Positions 22,942 to 35,716 of a DNA stretch of 64,000 nt are shown here, one piece after another. The notes beneath the pieces were generated by a model that made no database searches, had not been told where the DNA came from, and was given only the letters and a program-made list of their open reading frames with translations. The number at the start of each line of letters is the position of its first letter. The first letter of the stretch is position 1. This stretch comes from Orbilia blumenaviensis (lineage: Eukaryota; Ascomycota; Orbiliomycetes; Orbiliales; Orbiliaceae): contig JAVHNS010000012.1 in assembly GCA_036872755.1 (NCBI GenBank), positions 62,001 through 126,000 of the forward strand, read 5' to 3'. The position numbers were made by a program, and so were the translations under genes.

Positions 22942-25900
22942 TCAATTTGACCCGGGATCAGGTGCGACCATAGATGCCCACTGCGGTGAAGACTCTGAGT
23001 TGGATTCTCCTTGTGAAGCGGGAGGTGACATCGGAATATTCCAATTCATCGTATCCGAGTTGATCCCTTGAATAAAGTTATCCCATTCATCCTGTGATAG
23101 AAACGTTAGCATCTGGCAAAGAAATCGTTATTTGAAGATAGAGCGCCTACCCATCCCAAGCTACCCGGCCCATCCATTCCCATAATTCCCATTCCTTGTC
23201 CGAAGAATGCGAGCGGCATGGAGCCGGCTCCAGGTGGCGATGCAGGCTGGTACAAAGGCGTTAAGCCTGTCTTGCCAACATCTTGCATCGGGGCGGCGGC
23301 AGGGGCTGTCGTAAATCCAGAAAACGCACCAGGCGCCGAAGTTAACGGAGTAACACCACCTGAACTCAACATCCCCAAAGTCAGCGCAGCTGAATGCTCA
23401 GAGTCCTTCGCGGATGATGACTCAGGGGTCGTCGACATTTGCTGCCCAGAAAATGGGGAATAATTATCTGGCGGCGACTGTGTGGAGGAGACATCAGACG
23501 GCCGGCTGTTTCTCGCGTAAAACTTCGCCTTGACTTTCTCAATCAAGTGCGAAAGCAGAGCATGAGCCTTCGCAACCTCCAAGTTGTCCGGGAAGCTACT
23601 ATAGATGTGACATGCACGCTCCAAAACCTTGAGCATGTGCTCGTGGTCTCCTCGGCCCATAGTAAAAATACCACCATTAGTTGTGTTCAGGTCAGCAGGT
23701 GCCTGCCAGACCTCAATCATAATAATGACAGCCGCCGGAAGGTAGTCGCTCGGCGAAATAGGGTCGATGTGATATAGAGTCTTGTCCTTTTGATTATACT
23801 GTGCGAGCCATATTAGTTTCGATTATTTCATGTTTCTAAGGATATAGGGATCGATCCTACCTGTGTATCCCAAGAAGTATACTGATGATTTAACAGTGTC
23901 ATAGCGCTCTCAAGGCAGGCACGTCTCGACGGCGCATATCGAGCGTTATTCTTCAATCTCATAGTAAAGTAAGGTCGATGCATAATAAGCAGCGACTTTT
24001 GATGCAGGATATTTAACCCATATCTTTGCATGATCAAAGCTGGGTGATCAACTCTCGACTCTTCTAATGGCTTGAATTTCAGGAAGTCGGGCATGGAAGA
24101 GTACACTTTTCGAGCTTCCGCGTCAAGTCTGAGGATGTCGTCATAATGCGGTGCGGGCTTGATTTGATTGATCATCTGAACTGCTCGACCGAAGACGTTG
24201 GCGAGCTTACTCTTTGCAATCATGTATGACATTGGAGTATGCTCTGTTGTCGGTCGGGAGGGTGGAAGAACTTTCGAATCCTCGTCGAATTCGTAATCAT
24301 GAATATTTGACGGAAGCATAGCATCATACTCGCCGGCTCTTACTATAGATGGTAACCCAATACGGATAGACTCTAACAGGTCCATACAGCTGAGAACATT
24401 CCAAAGCCGTCTTCGCATCTCCACATGGTATGGAGCGATGTCGACCTCGAATTTCTTCGAGTCGCGGTGAAGGCCCTAGAAGCGTTATTAGCACTAGGCC
24501 CGACAAATATACCCGTTTGTTAGCTTGGAATAATACCATGGATTGCGCTACACGCAATATCAGCCCAAGATATAACCACATCTGCTCTTGATTCGACTTG
24601 TTGCGCGCCCAGCCCAAATATATAATCATAGCCTGAATAGTGTAGAGTCCCGGCTTGGCGGCGTTCAAACCCAGGACGATGCAGTGTTCAATTGGCAGCT
24701 TGTATTGGTCCGATTGCATCCCCATCAGCTCCGGATCATTGGCCATCCTCCCCAGATTCATCAGGTCAGCTATAGTAGTAGCTAGAATTGCCATTAGAAG
24801 ACCGATCCAGCTGAGGTCGACCTTCGGAGAGTGCGGATCCTGCCAGAATGCCGCATACTAATTCAAAATACTCATTAGAACACTATCCGAAGTAAAGAAA
24901 GATATGCTACCTAGCTAATGCTTACTTCTTTACGAAAGGTCGGGCCATGGAGGATGTGGTATGAGCGGTCGAAAGCATCGAACCAGTGTTCCACCAGCTT
25001 ATCGGCCACAGACTGACTGGGTAGGTACCGCAGAATTTCATTTCTTGATAACAAACTGGAGGCGGAAAAGGGAAAACATGTGTTCACGGTCTGGAGCTTT
25101 TCCCTCTCTTGCTCTTTTGATATGCACTCAAATTTCTCTCTGTTTGCGGCTACAGTGAAGTAGTTTCTGACCTCCGCAATCTGTATAGCTTCGAATTAGA
25201 CATGTGTATATTCAATTGTAAGCTTCTCGCGCGACAGGATGTAAAAAGGGCTCACCTCACTAAGAACCAGGGCCCAATGGGACGACCCCCGATACATCGA
25301 CTTCCCGTGCTCCACCTTCATGAACCCTAGCTGGCTATTGTGCACACCACCTCAGTCATTTTCCGCTCGTTTTCTGAGTAGTAGAACTAGAATGGCCTTC
25401 GCTCCGCGTACCTTCGCACATCCTCAACATCGTCATCCTCTTCCGATTTGACATTAAAATCATGTTGATCTTCAATATTCGTACCTTCTTCACTTGCGGT
25501 TTCCTCCGTGTGCATTTGCGACCCGGCGTCCTCATCGATGTCCGCATCATCCTTTGCTGAGTCCTTGGACCCCCGACGGTTGACGTCTGGGGCGCCACTG
25601 CCCATCAACGATAGGACGAGGCCTTCCAGCCGGTCGATCCGGGCTTGCATATCGTCCGGTGAGGCTTTGTCGCCGCTGGCATTGGCGCGTCTGTTTCGGG
25701 CTGCGACGGATGCATAGTTGCCTATTCACAGTGAGCATTTAAATCTCTCGAACGTATTCCGGTCTATCTTACAAGAAGCCACATCATCCCTCTTTACGCA
25801 ATTCTCACAGGGGCTTTGGCGATTGCACTTGAGTCTATATACCACGGACAGCCACCTTGTCAGTTTCGGCCCGTCCACAACACATACGATAAGGATAGCT

Positions 25901-26038
25901 TCGAGGGGTCACGTACTTTCTATGTCTACAAGGCCCGCAAGAAACTGGCACCCTGTTTCTTTTCCGGATGACTCGGAAGTTATCGGAAGACTGGTGAGTC
26001 CCCGACCCGGATCCTGAAAGTGGCGGATTCGCGGTCAT
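22942..26038 (-). CDS. Zn2Cys6 fungal transcription factor
   Basis: Nine exons on minus: 26038-25917, 25834-25773, 25721-25412, 25334-25256, 25180-24926, 24857-24537, 24475-23861, 23798-23151 and 23091-22942; all phases agree, 853 aa. The binuclear zinc cluster spans residues 34-62 (C34-x2-C-x6-C-x5-C-x2-C-x8-C) and is split over three exons. A coiled-coil linker (MQARIDRLEGLVLSLM) follows, then an acidic region (EETASEEGTNIED). The fungal_trans domain runs from about 190, with YLPSQSVADKLVEHWFDAFD, RVAQSMGLHRDS and EMRRRLWNVLSCMDLLESIRIGLPS (trimmed motif RRRLWNVL). The C-terminal 170 residues are Ser/Pro/Gly-rich. It should bind CGG-type half sites as a dimer in the nucleus; the regulon is unknown, and no adjacent biosynthetic cluster suggests one. 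Confidence 0.9.
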
Positions 26039-28623
26039 TTCTCGCCCGAGTCCTCTTTTTGGTCTCTTCCCTTTAGTTCTTACGTGGACGCCAACCAGCT
26101 TTCTGTTGGAACAATTGCGGGGTGGTCCTGGCGAGAAGCTTGTGTCTTATGGTGAGAACTCGGAAGCGCTAGCTATTTCCACGAAAGATTTGCAATTGTT
26201 ATACGAATGGTGCGGTCGTGAAGAAAACTTGAAAAAACGAGTTTATATGGATTAATAAAAGAAACAGAAAAAGGATGGAAATCAGATGATATTAATAAGT
26301 CCAGTCGAAAGGCCCCTGTAGGCTGTAAGAAAAACGGTTATGCTTTTCGTATCCAACCAGAAAGAGGTATAGCCGTTCTTTCTGCACATGTAAGCTGTCT
26401 AAAGGAGCTAAGCAGCCTAAACTCCGAGAAGCCTCCGCCAACAGTACAGGAACGGTTGGAGCCGACCACCGACCTAGACTTAATTAGATAGTTGGGTCTT
26501 AAGTTCCAAGCTTGGATTCCAGATGCAGGATATGCTAAGGCAATAGTGGTATTGGGAGAAAGGTGGAGCAGGGTTAGCTAGAGAGTTTGCCTCCCTTCGA
26601 AGAGCTTCACTGCCTCATTGAATCAAATGGTTTCGTTTGCTCTGTTGGATCATGCCGTCCCTTTATATACACGTCTAGCTGTAATTAAGTACTTAGGTAG
26701 TACGTAGGTACTTACTTTGTCTGCAGATAAGCAGCACCCGTAGAGCTAATTAGGAGGAAGATTATCCCACCAGCTAAGTCAGCAAGTAGGTGATTTAGCA
26801 GCTCTACGATATCTTACCTTAGACGCTAAGCCATAGTCGGGTATCGAGTATGAAAGTGGGGACCGGTAAACGTTCCGTTACAAAACCGGCTACGGTAGAT
26901 ATCCCATTCAGAAATTGCAACTGCGCGATCCCCAATCATGCAGGATTGGCCGGATAAAATGTTTACCTCATGTCTTAGTCAGGCGTACAGTGCAGTCTGC
27001 TGCCCCATCGACTAAGCTTTTTTTATTTCCTCTTTAGATCTAACTTTTTAACTTTTAAACCTCAAAAGCCAAGGTTTTCGTTCACAGGTGTATGTACTGC
27101 AGCTCGTAAAACTCAAAGTCAAGCGGTGCAGGACTCGGTTAGAGAATTGCGACGGGACGAGCGAGCGAACATGGAACGGGGAATGTTTACGTAGATGGCT
27201 TGAGGAAATCTATTCCTTCCGGTGTCCTGGCTAGGCTTTTCTTCCCGCATAACATCTAGCTGTGTTCGCAATCTGGTGCATGGCCTTGTGCACTGTACAT
27301 GTATATGCACCGGTATGAATACCTCAGGTGTTCGATCGGGTTGTGGCAGGGATTGTGAAGCCGCTGAACGACCCGGAGCCCCCACTTCGATAGTACTATC
27401 GATACATGCACGTCCTATAGGTCCGGTATGCAGCTGCGTTGCTGACAAATGGTCCAACAGAATACATTTAAAATATATGGAATGATCCACAACTGTGCGC
27501 AGGCTCCGTGCTCTTCATCACTTGTACATTCTTCTGCGTTATATAAGCCAGGTACATTCCTAAGCTTACAGCCGGGTATACTAGGGCCTCGTTGGTGCCT
27601 TGATATCGATACTTTATCCCATAGTGACTCACAGGATTCTTATGATTACTTTGCTCCCCTTGCTTGAGCATGCACTCTCCCACAGGATTCCATTCAATTA
27701 GTTGCTTCATTACATTTTCAATTCGCGGTTGATCTCAACGTGCATGCTTTACTTAACCATATTACATTAAACCTTTCCCCTCACATCCCGTGCATGCTTT
27801 ACTCAACCATATTGCATTAAACCTTTCCCCTCACTTCCTCCCACAGAAGGAAAAAAAAAAAAAAAAAAAAAAAGGCTGCTGCTTACGAAAAACTTCACCT
27901 GGCATTAGTCCGTCCATCCGTTCGCTAGCACTCTCAGGAATGCGAACAGTATATAATATATGTGTTCGGAACTCTCCGCCTTCATATATACTTAACCTTA
28001 TGCATGTACCGTCTTTCCAGTATTCATGACTTCATTAATCGAATTTCAAGTCCAAACGTAGTGGTATATTCGGGATACTTTCCCACTCGACGCATCCATA
28101 CAACACGCAATGACCACCGTCGACATGTTACCTAATCCGGGCTGTATGCTGAGCAGAATACGTTATAATTGCTCAATAAAGTTCTGATAAGCTCGACAAA
28201 GGCCACATTGAGTAACCTGGCATATTGCAACGAGACAACGATTGGCCATGGTTACTCTTGTATGTCAACTGGTAGGTGAATATAGCTTACAATAGGTACC
28301 TATATATTATCATAATATCCGTTGCCTGGTTCATGCATCAGTTGTCCGTTCTCGATATACACGTTACCTGCCTTAAATTCGGTTGCGCGCGATACCACAT
28401 AATATAAGCGTTTGAGTTGTCAACGAAGCGCAGGAGGTATATACTCCATTGCATTGGCCGGCAAGGCCTGCGGTGATAATGGTTTCCAGGCTCGCAACTT
28501 GGCCTCTCATTGGATCGGAACGAAGCATCTTCACATCTAAACCTGATATTGATATTAATATCTATACCTGCGGATTCGACTCACAATTGAAATCAAAAAA
28601 TTTACAAAATTTACAAAATTGCA
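26039..28623. other. Long gene-free interval
   Basis: No coding frame with domain or splice support. It contains the promoter of the Zn2Cys6 gene, a 50-bp tandem duplication with adjacent A-run (27739-27873), and scattered TAGGTA words near 26690-26720. Open frames at 27119-27490 (minus) and 27222-27485 (plus) overlap each other and look like chance. Confidence 0.6.
27739..27838. repeat. 50-bp tandem duplication
   Basis: Two adjacent 50-bp units (27739-27788 and 27789-27838) differ at three positions: a T/C and an A/G transition plus one A/T. The second copy is followed by an uninterrupted A23 run at 27851-27873. Non-coding. Confidence 0.88.
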
Positions 28624-29198
28624 ATGAGCAGACCGACCGGGATGACTCTCATGATGATGGCAGGCGGTGCGGCTGCTGCAATTCCAGCCGGCAGCTATAT
28701 CTATGCCGCTGACAATCCGAAAGCAGACCCTATTCACGGTGGTACTGGAGATATCCTGACCGATCGGCCGAAAGTTACCAAGTGTATTGTTGTCGCTCTT
28801 TGTAAGTTTATCAATCCCTATTCTCCTCATTATATTCTTGGATAATTATCGTAATCCATAATACAAGATCCTGATATATACTTCTGTCCGTAGGTGCGTT
28901 TGTCGTAATCGGCTTCTTTGGAGTCTCTATCTGGCGCTTCGCCCGCTACCGTCGACGTCACCGAAGAGGTAGTGCAGACGTGGAAATCGCTAGTGTTGCT
29001 AGGCACCGTAGGCGGGCTTCCCGAAGACGAAGATATAGAGAACCACCGCCACCGTATTCAGCTGCTGCATCACAACAGCCTTTAAATATGGGGTACCTCG
29101 AGGGGGGCAGGATGACAACCATTGATGGGATTGAGAGTAGGAGCGCCCCCAACGACTCAGACTTACCGGTGATACCCGCGCCAGCCTATAAGTTGTAG
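28624..29198 (+). CDS. Small membrane protein with PPPPY motif
   Basis: Exon 1 28624-28801 and exon 2 28894-29198 give 160 aa; the join (VVALC|AFVVIGFFGVSIW) completes a strong transmembrane helix at about residues 52-76. A hydrophobic, Met/Ala-rich N-terminus (residues 8-28) may be a signal peptide or second helix. After the helix comes a very basic segment (RYRRRHRRGS, RHRRRASRRRRYR), consistent with a cytosolic positive-inside tail. Then EPPPPYSAAA contains a PPxY motif of the kind bound by WW domains of Rsp5/Nedd4-type ubiquitin ligases. Adaptor function is inference. I recognise no named family. Confidence 0.7.
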
Positions 29199-31044
29199 TA
29201 TATATACCAGTGACCAATTGCTTGATATTTGTATCTATGGAGAATCGATTGTGAAGGGCAAACCCTGTAAATTTATAGTACCATGATGTCGTCGGCTTGT
29301 CGGTATCCCGTGTAATTTGACGAATCAAAGATCGAAACCGAGTGGGTCCTCGTCTGCACGTATGAAAGTTTCTTAATATAGCCACCAATGGCCTACACGA
29401 TATTGTTCAAAGAATTAGCTGCTTGTATTTACGAGGCCAGCTTGGACCGCAAAATCGCGAAAAGTGGTCTGTTTCAACGTTTAGATGTTGCTATAATTTG
29501 GTTTTATATAGTATGCCATTGGGGTCATGACGGCAGAAAACGTAAGAAACAATCGATATCGCTGTCAATTATTGGTGCGGAATGCCCACATTCAGGGGCA
29601 ATTGGTCATCCAGCCAGCCCGATAAGACCAGGCTGAGCAACCGGCCGGCTCAAAATCTCCACGATGCGCACGCGAGAGCCGATGTCTCGAACTCACGAAT
29701 AGTACTCCGTACTGCAGTACTGCGCAAACCTGCAAATCAGCTGGTTCACTAGCTTGAGATCGAGAATCGGCGGCTGAACGCCATCTGCCGCATCCGCTCA
29801 AAGGAACGGGGAACCAACTCAACTTCGTCTCAACTTCTAGTGCATCGCAGCCCGTTTTATTGCAGGACTGGTGTTCGTGATGCCCCTTTGCAGCATTCTA
29901 CATCCACAACTCTCAACGCGCCTAGTTTGTCCCTGTATCAGAATCTGCAGGCATGCCCGGCTTTCTGCTTCTGGTTTAGACCGATGTCCCTTTTTTTCCC
30001 TCCCCGCACCCCTGCGCCTGGCCTTTCAATCTGTAACAGAGAAAGCGAGGCTCCAACGGTCTCTATGCATTCTTGGGGTGTCGATACAACCGATTGTTTT
30101 CCATGATTGTTTTGATGTTCGGTCGCGTTCCACGTCGATGTAGGCGTTCCATACTGGTGCGACTCGGTTGCTAGATGCATGTGCATGCATTCCATCGCGA
30201 TGCTGATGCCTGTCCCCGGCCTGGCCATCGACGCTAAGGGAGGGGGGACCTTGATAACAGGTACCTGATACAAGCTATCCGTCTCCGCTTGTTTACGGTC
30301 CCACCCTGAGCGCATGACGACCCCGTACTGGGAGCATAAGCCCTATGCTACTATATAAGCCTGGCAATCGCTCGCGGTCGAGGTAGAGGGTACCTGGACG
30401 AGCAGTATCCCTCCCTTTCGACATCCATACCCTCACTGCTGGGCCTGGCCTCCTATTCTGCCGACCTGTTTTCTGACCTTTGTTTATGCACAAGTCTGTT
30501 CGTTCGTTCGTTCGATTTTGCTGTGACCAGTACTATACCAGTACTTAACTAGAGCTGTCGCCCGTCCCATCCCTCATCCTTGCTAGACCTGCTGAATATC
30601 CACTCCTTAAGCTTCATTCTGTTCTGTGCCAGACTGGCATCTTTCCACTGCAACTATTACCGCTCCTGCTGGTATTTTCTGACCTCACTGTCCAGAACAG
30701 CCTGTGCCCACAGCGTAAATAACTTCAAGGGCAGCTAGCTGTACCCTCCCTCAGAATCCCCTGAATCAAAACCTTGTTCGCCATACTTTTCTTCACCGGA
30801 GACATTTCGACGGTAGCAGCTGCAACCAACACATAGCAACAGGCACTCACTCCAGCGACTTACTAAATCTGGGCCATAATTTATAAACATCAGGCTTTCA
30901 GACACGACAGCCTAGTCTCTAGATATTGCTCTCTTTACACCTCTTGCCTGCCAGCTTCATCCTTCTCCCTTATAAAGCACTCCCTCCTCGCACTACACGC
31001 GGTTATTTCGTGGTTCTCGTGATTAGATATCACTACCAGTCAAA
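29199..31044. other. Intergenic and probable long 5' leader
   Basis: No supported gene. The last several hundred bases before 31045 are pyrimidine-rich with (GTTC)4 at 30498-30514, resembling a long promoter/5' UTR of the NTF2-fold gene. Frames at 29388-29636 and 29840-30143 show no motif. Confidence 0.55.
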
Positions 31045-32869
31045 ATGATGGCGCCTCAGGGTCCTTTGACCAGACTATATTCCGAGTTCATCGTCTCGCC
31101 CAAGAGACAGGCCTTGCACGGTCAGGCGGGTCTCCATTACATCGGTAGCTCCGGAAACTCCTTCCAATCTGGCGATGCTATCATCAACCATCTCAAGAAA
31201 GAGGCTATGTGGTACACCAAAAAGGAACAGAAGATCCTGGCTTCCGTCGAATCCCACAATTCCGTCGTCTTTGAGATTTCAAACGTCATTGAATTCACTA
31301 ATGGCGGTGGAATGTTGCTGCCTAACCTGGACGATAACTTTGTGACCGATCAAACAGTCACTCTTCCTATGGTAAGCTCGCGTGGTGTTTTCTTCTCTGT
31401 CTTATTTTGTACTTTTTTTTTTTTTTTTTTTTTTTGGGATCATGCATGCCTGCATGGCGCATGCATGATTCGCGCGTTCTTGGAATTATTTCGCTAATCC
31501 GGCTGGTTTTCGGGTGTTGTAGGTCCACATTGTCCAATTCGAAGACGGAGTGATCAAGCAAATCCGCCAGTATTGGGACCAGGCCTGTCTTCTCAAGCAG
31601 CTTGGTGTCATTGGGAAATCGGGCAAAAATTGGCCAATCCGCGCTGGTGATGAGCAAGTCAAGCTCATCAAGGCATCCGTCAACTCCGTAGCCGAATCCG
31701 CCGTCGATGCTAGCGAACCTAGTACTTCAACACGTCCGTCGTCCAAGGGTAGCAACCAGTCGGGCCGTGAAAGTATCCAGCTTTTCGCTCCGAGAGAAAT
31801 CGATGATGGTGATGTCTTCAAGTCAAGTGTGCCAGCTCGTGGTAGCATTAAGCCTCCAGGTCGTCAGCTTCATGAAATCATTGGTGAGGAAGGGGACGCC
31901 GCAGTGGTCACCCATACTCCGAAGGCCGGCTTCGGCACTGGTCCCCGCCGCACCTTTTTCGTAGGCCAGGAAATTGACGAAAGCCACTCTACACCTGATC
32001 GTAAAATCAACGTCCATTCGGGCAAGTTCAAGCACTTTGAGTTGGAGCACAACCCTGAAAAAGATGCTGAGACACCGAAACCTGCAGCTCCCAAGCGTAC
32101 GAGCGTTTACAGCAAGGCTGGATCCTCCTGGGACTTCGCTGATTTCGCTACTCCCGAGAAGCGCCCGACCAAGGTGTCCAGTAAACAAGCCCGTACCTTC
32201 ACCTGGAGCGATAATGAGGAAGATACTTCCCCAGTTCAGCCACGACAACCGACGAAACCTATCCCTAGGAAGGGCCTCGATGCTCAGTTTGAACTTGTCG
32301 ACGAGACTCCAAAGAAGGCTAATGGAACTTCTCGTGAGCCATATGTTCGCAAGGGCAATGAGACAAACTTCGCATTGACCGATGAATCTCCTAACAACGG
32401 AACCGAAAAGAAGCAAGGCATCCCACTAGCCCGTCAGACCGTCGTCAAGGGTATGGAGGCCAACTGGAGCAACTCTTCGCCACTTGGTGAAGCCAAGCCT
32501 GTTCAGAACTTCAGCGGTATCAATACTAGCGGTGACGGTATGGGTGGCAAGAAGGGCTCTACCCGTCAGTGGGGCTTTGAGGACGAGACTCCAAAGAAGA
32601 ATAATGGTGCTGGAATCAAGACCGCTGGTAACGGAATGGGTGGGCGTGTCGGCTCTGAGCGCGCCTGGGCCTTCGGTCACGAGGATGAAGATGCCAATGT
32701 CCATAAGGCTGTCTATAAGACTGCCAACGATGGTATGGGTGGTCGAAAGGGGGCAAACCGTGGCTGGGGATTCGATGAAGACGAGAGCGATCAGCCAACC
32801 AAGAAAGAAAACGCGCCAAGTAGCTTCCGTACCCAGAGCAAGCCAACTAGCGACTTCTGGACCTCCTAA
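31045..32869 (+). CDS. NTF2-like domain protein with C-terminal GMGG repeats
   Basis: Exon 1 31045-31371 and exon 2 31523-32869 join in phase 0 to 557 aa. Residues 1 to about 135 fold like NTF2/SnoaL-type domains (FQSGDAIINHLKKEA, SHNSVVFEISNVIEFTNGG, VHIVQFEDGVIKQIRQYWDQ), with the intron between beta strands. The rest is hydrophilic and disordered. It includes aromatic/acidic motifs (KHFELEHN, SWDFADFATPEK, RTFTWSDNEED, AQFELVDETPKK, TNFALTDESP) and three terminal repeats: GDGMGGKKGSTRQWGFEDE, GNGMGGRVGSERAWAFGHED and NDGMGGRKGANRGWGFDEDE. The short linear motifs suggest a multivalent scaffold. I recall similar conserved fungal proteins but no function. Two consecutive ATGs open the frame. 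Confidence 0.82.
31413..31469 (+). repeat. T23 run and adjacent hairpin inside intron
   Basis: The 151-bp intron (31372-31522) contains T23 at 31413-31435. Just after it is a perfect 10-bp inverted repeat (arms 31439-31448 and 31460-31469, 11-bp loop) made of CATGCATG words. Confidence 0.85.
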
Positions 32870-33407
32870 GCGGTATCTTTGTTCGGCTTTCCTATCGACT
32901 CGATGAATTAATCGGAACTGATGAAGATATGAATTCAAACCACTAACCTGGAAAAAAATAACAAAAAATCGTCTCTGATTATCGCTTCTTCTTCCCCCCT
33001 CTTGTAAAGCCTTAAAGGTGTATGTGGCGTTCCTGTTCTTGTTCTATGCGTTTTTCTTAGAAGAGAGAGGAATATTTTCTTTGTTGGTGGGCAATATCCT
33101 TTTATGGCGATGGATTATTATAGTCTTCCCTTGTTGTTCAGCAGTCTCTCCCTCTCCCATTTGTTCTATGAATGATGTGGGTTCACTTCGTGTACGTAAT
33201 TTTACTTTACAGCTCTAAAGCAACTAAGCTTTATAGCCCCCGTTTATTTTCACTTTCTGCTGCTCTCAGCTGTTCTACTTTTTAGTGTCTACTCCATGTC
33301 GGCCGTTCTATTCGCTGTCAACTACTTTGTTCGTCATACCAATCGATGTATCCCCATTTGCCCTAAAGCCAGCATCCCACTAGCAGTGATATCTACATTT
33401 CCCATCC
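32870..33407. other. Convergent 3' UTR region
   Basis: Lies between the NTF2-fold gene and the hydrolase gene. T-rich, no gene seen. Confidence 0.6.
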
Positions 33408-35009
33408 TCATGCCTGACCTCTCCCGCCAGCGACAGCGGCACCGGCGATATCCCCTACTAACCTAGTGTACCACTTCTTCTCATCAAACACCTGGGCATG
33501 ATCCAATCCATCGCCCCAAACAACCTTCAACCGCCCTCCTGCTTCATCTTTAGTCTCCCATTCCCCGTTCACAAATTCCAACACTCTCCCATCTACACCT
33601 CCACGATCAAACCCATCACTGCCAGTCAAATAACCCCTCACCCCAGCCGTATCAACAATCAAATCTCTCTCTCCAAGCCAGACAGTCACATCCTTTCCCT
33701 TCAAATCATCCTTCCAAAGGATATTCTCCGCCCAAAAGAAGCGCCTACAAAGCGTATGCGCAACCATTTGGTCCGTACTAGCAAAATAATGTAGCATATG
33801 CTCATTCGCCCTCCTCGGCTGCCTTCTTAAGAAATTATACGCCACATCGGGTAAATGCAGTAGAAGCGTTACGGGATCAATCAATATCAACGAATCTACT
33901 TTACTCGATAACTCTGAATCGTGGAGTATATGTGTCGATACAACGGTGCCGTAGGAGTTTGATGCTAAAACGAACTTTTTATAGTTATGGTGTGAGAGAA
34001 TTCGGGATATTGAAGCTAGCATTTCTGCTTTCTTCTGCATTGGTGGACAGATTCGGCCGGATATTGGGTCGATTTCTAGGACGAGGATTCCGGTTGTGGG
34101 GAGCGCTGAGGCGAGGGTTTGGAGTGTTGGGACGTAAGGGTGAAGACCTATGCCTATGCCGTGGATGTAGAGTATTGGAAGGGTGGTTTTAGAGGTATGT
34201 GGGCGGTACCAATAGGGTAATGTTGGAGATGGGGTTTTGTTGGTTGTGAGGAGTGTGGAGAAGCGGAAAGGGAAGGTTGTGAAGAAGGCGGATAGTGGTC
34301 GGCTGTAGTATGTGTAACCTGAAAATGCAAGTCGGATAGATGTTAAAGTGTCGATTGCGGTGAGTATCTATGCTCTTACGTTAGTATATAGTCCTGATGT
34401 CTACATCTAGCTCTATGGGTTGTCTCAGGGACATACAATATACCACGTCAACGGCCGATGCTTCATCCGAACTTGATCGATAGTAAGCCTGTAACATTCC
34501 GCATTCCCCCTCCCTTCCTCAAACTTATGTCCCATCTGCTCCTCCACAATCGACAAATACTCCTCGATTTCACCTTCCTGCTCTTCACCATCTGGTTCTT
34601 CACTCCAACTCCCAGATGCATTGAACAAACTCCACCTCAAGAATTCCTTTAAATTATCACGTTTAATATCATCTATTTGCGCGCCTAGAAACCATCGCTG
34701 CAAGTATGTTCTATAATCCGGGATTGTGGATACGATTTTTAGGAATAGTGTTCTTCGCTCTGATGACGGTGGGAGTGGTGGATGCTCCGCTGCCGCTTGA
34801 AGAGTGTACTTTCTCGGGAGGTATATTAAGAAGTAAAAAGCGGCTTCAGCGATAGGATACAGGCTAAGAAGTTTGGTGGTAGGGGTCAAGAATCCAGGTG
34901 GAAGGAAGGGAAGTGAAAAGGTGTAGATAATGCTTAGGGGAGTGATGCCGCGGAGGAGGGTAATCGAAATGCGGATTCCGATGAGCTCCAAGAAACTAGT
35001 TCCTATCAT
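33408..35009 (-). CDS. Alpha/beta hydrolase-fold membrane-associated protein
   Basis: Exon 1 35009-34437 and exon 2 34367-33408 join in phase 0 to 510 aa. The N-terminal 75 residues contain hydrophobic helices (RISITLLRGITPLSIIYTF; LSLYPIAEAAFYFLIYL), so membrane attachment is likely. The hydrolase core has the oxyanion segment LYIHGIGIGLHPY, nucleophile elbow ASNSYGTVV (S-x-S-x-G in place of the usual G-x-S-x-G), acid WLGERDLIVD and histidine GLDHAQVF, in the right order and spacing. Substrate is unknown; lipid or ester hydrolysis is the usual chemistry of the fold. The 69-bp intron is supported by GTATGT and the join WYI|ILTAIDT. Confidence 0.8.
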
Positions 35010-35665
35010 CGTTTCTTGCTCAGATAGAAGGAATGGTGGGATGTTTTGCGGATTAGGAAATGGGGGTTGGGGATCTCATGACCGGGATTTATAGTCGCAG
35101 TGTATTGAGTATGTGGGTCCGCTATCGCTCTTGTTGGGACGCATGCATATGTGGCATGAGGTGGGAACGCGCGTTGTTTTTGTTGGATTTTATTCAGGGC
35201 AGCTGTAGATGACGTTCGTGGGCGGGCCTGGAGCTGGATGAGTGTGGGTCCTGCTATAATGAGTGTAAGTTTTGTGCTTTTGGTGGAAAGGAGATGTTTT
35301 AGAGTCCTCCAGTTGGTACATGTGAAAGGAATTTAGAAAAACTGGGGATGTCCAGGAGACTCAATGCATCGCTGGCTATTGTGTATTTATAGCATGTGAC
35401 GTCCGTGTCTGTCCGCACAGTTCGTAAGGCGATCAGAGGACATTCAGCCTGGTATTGGCTAGTGCTGTACTGTCTATAACAAAGGCCCCTATAACCTCGC
35501 TCTTATATTCTCCGGGCTCCATGTACACACAAATATTGGGACTGACGTGCGAAGTCATATTTACCATAGCACTTTGAAACCATTATTTGATTCGATTACG
35601 AGACTGGAAAAATGTATCAAAATCCTAAATTCCGAAATTTCTTCTTCTGAGCTATTAATAACTTG

Positions 35666-35716
<51 letters not shown>

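Noticed and set aside
31823..32416. Minus frame of 197 codons
   Set aside because: Antisense of exon 2 of the NTF2-fold gene; no motif of its own.
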